Below are positions 62,008 to 64,000 of a stretch of 64,000 bases of DNA, piece after piece. Made by a program: the position numbers and the translations under genes. The DNA lies in assembly GCA_013397455.1 (NCBI GenBank), contig VYZB01000338.1:552102-616101 (forward strand). Direction: 5' to 3'. Under the pieces are notes generated by a model, which was given only the letters and a program-made list of their open reading frames with translations, was not told where the DNA came from and searched no databases. Positions within the stretch are counted from its first letter, which is position 1. Every line of letters begins with the position of its first letter. This stretch comes from Crotophaga sulcirostris (taxonomy: Eukaryota; Chordata; Aves; Cuculiformes; Crotophagidae).

Positions 62008-62125
62008 TCAACTAAACAGCCCCAGCTCCCTCAGTCGCTCCACGTAGGGCTTGTGCTCCAGCCCCTTCACCATCTTTGTTGCCCTCCTCTGAACACACTC
62101 CAGTATCCTGACATCTTTTGATATC
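62008..62125 (-). mobile_element. CR1 ORF2 C-terminal fragment without 3' end
   Basis: On the minus strand the frame reads [20 protein letters not shown], then [19 protein letters not shown], the CR1 ORF2 C-terminal block. Neither the 3' UTR nor the tail is present; sequence at the low-coordinate side changes directly into the minisatellite. Both ends are thus lost. Confidence 0.85.
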
Positions 62126-62929
62126 ACCTTGACATCTATGTGGCTGAGGGGAGCAAACCTCCTCCTTGGCAGATGTGAGAGCATCACCATTGAAGCCCTG
62201 TGCAGAAGGGACCAGAACTTCCTAATCAAACAGGAATTTGCATTGTAAAGCTGGGCAAGGGAGACCCTGGCATGGGTTTGGAAAGCATTTGTAGGAATCC
62301 TCTGCATAGCCCTGCTGAGATCCCATCCATTGTGCAAAGCTAAACAAAATGATGAGTGCTTGACAAGCCTAAAGGGCAGAAGAGCTAAAAGTGGGAAAAA
62401 CAGTTGACCAGAAAGGTTACTGCAAATAGGCAAATGCTTGAAGAACCGTGGAAACAGAGGAGGTGTAACTGCCTGCGGCAGCGCAACCAAAAACCCCGCA
62501 GTGAATTGAAGTGGAGGCTGGATATCAGCAAAATCCTGTCTGCTGAGCAAGGAAGTCTATGGGAGCAGAGTGGTTTCCCAGGGGACAGAGCAAGCGCTCT
62601 ATTGCTGGAGAAATTTAAAATTGGATGGGACAGAGTGCTTGGGAACGCACTGCAGAGGCTAATTGTGGGGCTGTGACTGTGTGAAAATGTAGAGAACAGA
62701 ACTTTGTTGCGGAGGGACGTATCTGTTCATCGGTTGGGTGATTTGGGGGTTTGAGTAAATAGAGAAGGAGAGAGGCTTTGGGTCTGGGGAGACATGAGCT
62801 GTACAGGATGTTGGTCCCAGGGCCACCAAGAACATGGCAGTCCCCTGGGGCAGAGACCAAGGGGCTCCTCTGCACCCCATGCCACCCCAGGGAGGTCTCT
62901 GCTGTCCCTCCATGCCCCTCTCGTTGTAT
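62126..62929. other. unique DNA with possible ancient CR1 trace
   Basis: About 800 bp. The part 62500-62672 (plus) resembles the 3' coding and UTR region of old CR1-type elements and is listed separately. The remainder is unassigned. Confidence 0.4.
62500..62672 (+). mobile_element. possible ancient CR1-like fragment
   Basis: The order of blocks GAGGCTGGATATCAGCAAAA, TTTCCCAGGGGACAGAGC, TGCTGGAGAAATTTAAAATT and GGACAGAGTGCTTGGGAACG matches my memory of the 3' region of old amniote CR1/L3-like elements, where a 'lysine-rich' C-terminus precedes a variable UTR. No tail is seen. The resemblance is weak and other origins are possible. Confidence 0.3.
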
Positions 62930-63136
62930 TATCACAGTATCACAAGGTTGGAAAGGACCTCTGAGATCATCAAGTCCAACCTATAACCCAACACTAACAC
63001 CAACCCAGCATCTAAACCCTGGCACTGAGTGCCTCAGCCAATCTCCTCTTAAACACCTCCAGGGTTGATGACTCCTCCACCTCCCTGGGCAGCGCATTCC
63101 AATGGCCAATCACCCTTTCAGGGAAGAACTTTTTCC
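62930..63136 (-). mobile_element. CR1, GATACTGTG-tail subfamily, short copy
   Basis: About 207 bp on the minus strand: tail TATCACAGTATCACAAGG at 62930 and the same body as the copies at 56704 and 58642. It stops abruptly at GGGAAGAACTTTTTCCT. The different 5' breakpoints show the three are separate insertions. Confidence 0.95.
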
Positions 63137-64000
63137 TTTCTTGGTGAGATCCCAGCCTTTCTGTGCCAGGAGGGAACTGGGAGGGGGTTTATTACCCGGG
63201 GAGATGGTGTGATCACTGTCTGCAGCTCAGCCCCCACCCTGGCCATGGCAGCCCCCCATGCTGGTGCCTGCTGACAGGGCTCTTGCTGCTCCCACGCCGT
63301 CACCTTCGTGCCGCGGCTCTGCTGTGGGTGCTGCTGCTGCAGGGGTGGCCACTGGCGTGTGGGCTGCTCTCCCCTGGCAGAGCCTCTGCACAGCTCTGTC
63401 CTGTGCTCTGATTCACCACTCTCTGCCCGGCCCCACTGACCTCTGCACTTCTCTCTCAAACCATCACAATAAACAAGCAGAACTGGGGCAGCGCTGGCGG
63501 AGTTGCAGCACCAGGCGGTGTGGCAGCTGGTGGGATGCGTGCCAGGAGGAGAGGGACAGGCTGCATGCCACCCTGGCTGAGGAGGGAGCTGGTAGGCACA
63601 GAGACCTTTCCCCTGCCTGTCTGCCAGCAGCAGAGCCACATCCTGGCAGCTGGAGCTGGGCTCTGTGCAGGCTCTGTAATGGGAGGGTACCTCTGCACCC
63701 ACACAGTGGGTTGCTGGCACCCACTGGGTCATCACTGGTGGCTTCAAACTGTCATATTCTCAATGCTGGAGGGACCCATTAACTCCACCTGCATGGAGAC
63801 AGGCACCTTGTAGCACAGAGGTGAGACCCCCCCAAGGTCCTGCTCTGCTAGCTCTGGGCTGGACACAAAACTGCCATCGTGGGAGCTCATCTCCACGGTG
63901 GCCAACGGGAGAGCACCTCACTGCCTGCCCCCACATCTACTCCACCGTGGAAAAACAAAAGGTCTTCTAGTGTCTGCCAGGCACCTGCAGCCCTGGGACA
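63137..64000. other. unique DNA, nothing assigned
   Basis: The last 860 bp are GC-moderate and unique. A CACAATAAAC poly(A)-signal-like hexamer lies near 63468 but no gene end is recognised. A 209-codon minus frame (63118-63747) begins in unique DNA, ends inside the CR1 and shows no domain. Confidence 0.4.

Noticed and set aside
63465..63475. AATAAA poly(A) signal
   Set aside because: Isolated hexamers are frequent, and no upstream exon or downstream GU-rich end was recognised.
1..64000. Search for CRISPR arrays, prophage, operons, tRNA and rRNA genes, and paired LTRs of endogenous retroviruses
   Set aside because: None was seen. The repeats are CR1, minisatellites and simple repeats; I found no long direct repeats with TG...CA ends, primer-binding site or gag/pol motifs of a retrovirus. 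An exhaustive search was not possible by eye.

Overview
The window reads as vertebrate, almost certainly bird, nuclear DNA. The key evidence is a set of about 28 fragments of CR1, the chicken-repeat-1 non-LTR retrotransposon that dominates avian genomes. They carry the typical 8-bp tail repeats (ATTCTATG type, and a second GATACTGTG type). I see no bacterial, phage or plasmid gene organisation: no operons, no ribosome-binding-site-led genes, no CRISPR array, and no tRNA or rRNA that I recognise. The order or species cannot be fixed from the sequence alone. I found no protein-coding exon that I can assign to a known gene, so the window is best read as intergenic or deep intronic sequence.

Layout. 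1-8.2 kb: unique DNA with an AT-rich, possibly regulatory block near 2.0-2.2 kb, three minus-strand CR1s (2.5, 3.9, 7.0 kb), a 16-17-bp GC-rich minisatellite (7.28-7.64 kb) and a plus-strand CR1 (7.8-8.2 kb). 8.16-8.76 kb: the most CpG-rich block, ending in a TATA-like element and a good splice-donor sequence; it is the best promoter candidate. 8.8-17.2 kb: unique DNA with two plus-strand CR1s. 17.2-23 kb: CR1-dense, with a frameshifted reverse-transcriptase remnant, a longer CR1 that keeps the ORF2 C-terminus, and several tails. 23-40 kb: a long, mostly unique stretch with only two CR1 pieces, two GATA/AP-1 motif clusters (33.8 and 37.8 kb) and an unassigned minus-strand ORF pair (27.7-28.3 kb). 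40-64 kb: CR1-rich again. It holds several copies of one apparently young subfamily, a three-piece CR1 composite at 49.35-50.25 kb, a hexamer purine repeat at 48.1 kb, a poly-G block with a single N at 55.3 kb (probably a patched assembly gap), and a ~27-bp minisatellite at 61.9 kb.

By my own coordinates CR1 covers about 8.5 kb (roughly 13%) of the window. No element is full length or able to move: all are 5'-truncated, internally deleted or frameshifted. No genes act together here. I did not find a convincing new biological system. The items most worth checking are the 8.2-8.76 kb promoter candidate, the two motif clusters, the 28 kb ORF pair, the clustered GATACTGTG-tail CR1 copies and the poly-G/N artefact.
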